Below are positions 62,714 through 64,000 of a stretch of DNA of 64,000 bases, one piece after another (position 1 is the stretch's first letter; every line of letters starts with the position of its first letter). The DNA comes from Niabella pedocola. Its GTDB lineage: Bacteria; Bacteroidota; Bacteroidia; Chitinophagales; Chitinophagaceae. The notes beneath the pieces are model-generated. The model saw only the letters and a list, made by a program, of their open reading frames with translations. It was not told the origin of the DNA and did not search any database. Location: assembly GCF_021044425.1 (NCBI RefSeq), contig NZ_JAJNEC010000004.1, positions 496,001-560,000 of the forward strand, in the 5' to 3' direction. A program made the translations under genes and the position numbers.

Positions 62714-64000
62714 ATGAAGAAGATTTTTACGCTGGTGCTTATCCTTGTTGTCACCGTTGGTTTTGCCCAGGATGGTTACTGGCAGCAACACCTCAAATAT
62801 GATATGCAGGTAACCCTGAATGACAAAACCCGCTCCTTAACCGGCAAACAGGCGATCCAATATAAAAACAATTCCCCTGAAACGCTCGATTTTATCTGGT
62901 TCCATATCTGGCCCAATGCCTATAAAAACGACTCTACGGCTTTATTTAAACAGATCCGGAGCGATCTTTCGCGAACGGAGAAGCTGGAGGCCGTAACTTA
63001 CGGTTCTATTGATGGCCTGAACTTTAAAGTGGATGGCAAACCGGCCAAAACAGCGCCGCATTCCAACCCTCAATACATCGACATTATAAAGGTATTGCTG
63101 CCCGAGCCGTTAAAACCCGGCGCCACGGCTACTATTACCACCGATTTCAACGTAAAGCTGCCTTCCTATTTTTCGAGATCCGGCTTTGCCGACGGGGAGT
63201 TCATGATCTGCCAGTGGTATCCCAAACCCGCAGTATATGATAAAAACGGATGGCACGAGTTTCCCTACCTGGATATGGGTGAGTTTTATAGCGAATATGC
63301 CGATTACCAGGTTAAAATAACACTGCCTGCGGATTATGTGGTAGGCTCTACGGGCGTTTTACAGGATAAGGAAGAACTGGAGCGGTATAAGTCGATCGGG
63401 GCCATGAATGCTGCCGGCCGCAATGCCCCGCCTAAACTTTACAAACCGGCAAAAGCAGGTTTGAAAACGCTCACCTATACGGCGGAAAATGTACCGGATT
63501 TTGCGTGGTTTGCTGAAAAAGGACTGGTTATCCAATATGACACCATACAGCTAAAGAATAAAACGGTGGATGCCTTTACCTATTACCATAACCAGCCGGG
63601 TACGTTGTGGAATAACAGTATCGACTATGTAAAAGACGCGGTACAGCACTACAGCAAATGGATCGGCGAATACCAGTACCCCACCGTACAGGCTTTTGAA
63701 GGCCCCAAAAATAATTCCAGCGGGGGTATGGAATATCCGATGATCACTTTAATTACCTGTCCCGATGCCACCAAGGAATACCTGGACGGCGTGATCGCCC
63801 ATGAAGTAGGGCATAACTGGTTTATGAGTATGCTGGGTTCTAACGAACGGGCACATACCTGGCAGGATGAAGGATTAAATACCTATTACCAGTTCCGGTA
63901 CGAAGCGGAAAAATACCGGTACAATTCGGTGGCCCGGGAATCGATTCCTGAAGAGGTCAAAAAACTGCCCGCAAAGGAGTTCCAGGAACGCCTCTATTTT
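62714..64000 (+). CDS. M1-family metallopeptidase (N-terminal part)
   Basis: 429 residues from the ATG at 62714 with the 3' end outside the window. Signal peptide about 1-18 (ending VGFAQ). The M1 N-terminal domain precedes GGMEYPM (substrate-binding GxMEN-type motif) and the zinc site HEVGHNW with the third ligand Glu in WQDEGLNTYY, 18 residues later. It removes N-terminal residues from peptides outside the cytoplasm. It is divergent from the sigma operon; a TATCTTTA (62693-62700) may be its -7 element. Confidence 0.92.
   Translation, partial: MKKIFTLVLILVVTVGFAQDGYWQQHLKYDMQVTLNDKTRSLTGKQAIQYKNNSPETLDFIWFHIWPNAYKNDSTALFKQIRSDLSRTEKLEAVTYGSIDGLNFKVDGKPAKTAPHSNPQYIDIIKVLLPEPLKPGATATITTDFNVKLPSYFSRSGFADGEFMICQWYPKPAVYDKNGWHEFPYLDMGEFYSEYADYQVKITLPADYVVGSTGVLQDKEELERYKSIGAMNAAGRNAPPKLYKPAKAGLKTLTYTAENVPDFAWFAEKGLVIQYDTIQLKNKTVDAFTYYHNQPGTLWNNSIDYVKDAVQHYSKWIGEYQYPTVQAFEGPKNNSSGGMEYPMITLITCPDATKEYLDGVIAHEVGHNWFMSMLGSNERAHTWQDEGLNTYYQFRYEAEKYRYNSVARESIPEEVKKLPAKEFQERLYF

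Noticed and set aside
1..64000. tRNA, rRNA, insertion sequences and prophage genes
   Set aside because: No cloverleaf with a GGTTCGAATCC-type arm outside coding sequence, no transposase motif and no terminal repeats were seen by eye; a tRNA or covariance scan would be decisive.

Overview
The window looks like a chromosomal piece of a Bacteroidota bacterium, most likely family Chitinophagaceae (genus not determined). Evidence: SusC/SusD and other TonB-dependent outer membrane proteins, FecR anti-sigma factor with an ECF sigma factor, many short lipoproteins with a Cys near residue 20, DUF6600, head-GIN and META proteins, a LytTR two-component pair, and promoters of the Bacteroidota type (TTG, about 19 bases, TAnnTTTG). 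I saw no tRNA, rRNA, CRISPR array, insertion sequence or prophage. The window opens inside plsX and closes inside an M1 peptidase gene.

Layout. 1-9.8 kb: end of plsX, then a long minus-strand stretch with a VWA lipoprotein, a beta-CASP metallo-beta-lactamase protein, DUF4442, a thioredoxin, a TonB receptor with a small partner protein, and housekeeping genes (FAH-family hydrolase, pth, rplY, prs). 9.9-21.8 kb: radC, an FMN glutamate-synthase-like protein, a phosphohexomutase, a small glycosyltransferase cluster, an EamA exporter with an Lrp regulator, glutaminyl cyclase, a methyltransferase and an IscA-type protein. 22-28.7 kb: ccmE-ccmF, an acyltransferase, and an AT-richer accessory patch with a decayed ORF and two secreted proteins. 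28.9-33.6 kb: fusA and lipoproteins. 33.9-42.8 kb: a six-gene plus-strand unit. 43-51 kb: a PLP decarboxylase, rplT-rpmI and envelope proteins. 51.3-57.2 kb: a membrane J-protein, rhomboid, and a START-SDR-SDR-kinase-regulator operon. 57.4-62.6 kb: a minus-strand sigma/FecR/STN-repeat/repeat/head-GIN operon. 62.7 kb to the end: M1 peptidase.

Two systems stand out. The first is the 33.9-42.8 kb unit: SusC, SusD, a lipid-anchored cyanophycinase, a lipid-anchored isoaspartyl peptidase, a second exported cyanophycinase and a PKD/beta-propeller lipoprotein, with a candidate promoter in front and a strong terminator behind. Both cyanophycinases keep the Ser, His and Glu catalytic positions and the GGDQ and DQHFxxRxRxxR motifs. 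It reads as a SusCD-type locus for binding, importing and fully degrading cyanophycin (beta-Asp-Arg polymer), analogous to a polysaccharide utilisation locus.

The second is the 57.4-62.6 kb operon, in which the usual TonB receptor partner of a sigma/FecR pair is replaced by a protein that joins an STN signalling domain and a carboxypeptidase-like domain to about eleven 16-residue GLQxGGLxN repeats. A paralogue without STN and a head-GIN protein follow. This suggests a cell-surface signalling system without a TonB barrel.

Other points of note are 7-bp-periodic repeats that run into the 3' ends of two genes, a 69-bp in-frame tandem repeat in the DUF6600 protein, a CxxxY-type CcmE, and a hairpin-bearing leader ahead of rpmI-rplT.
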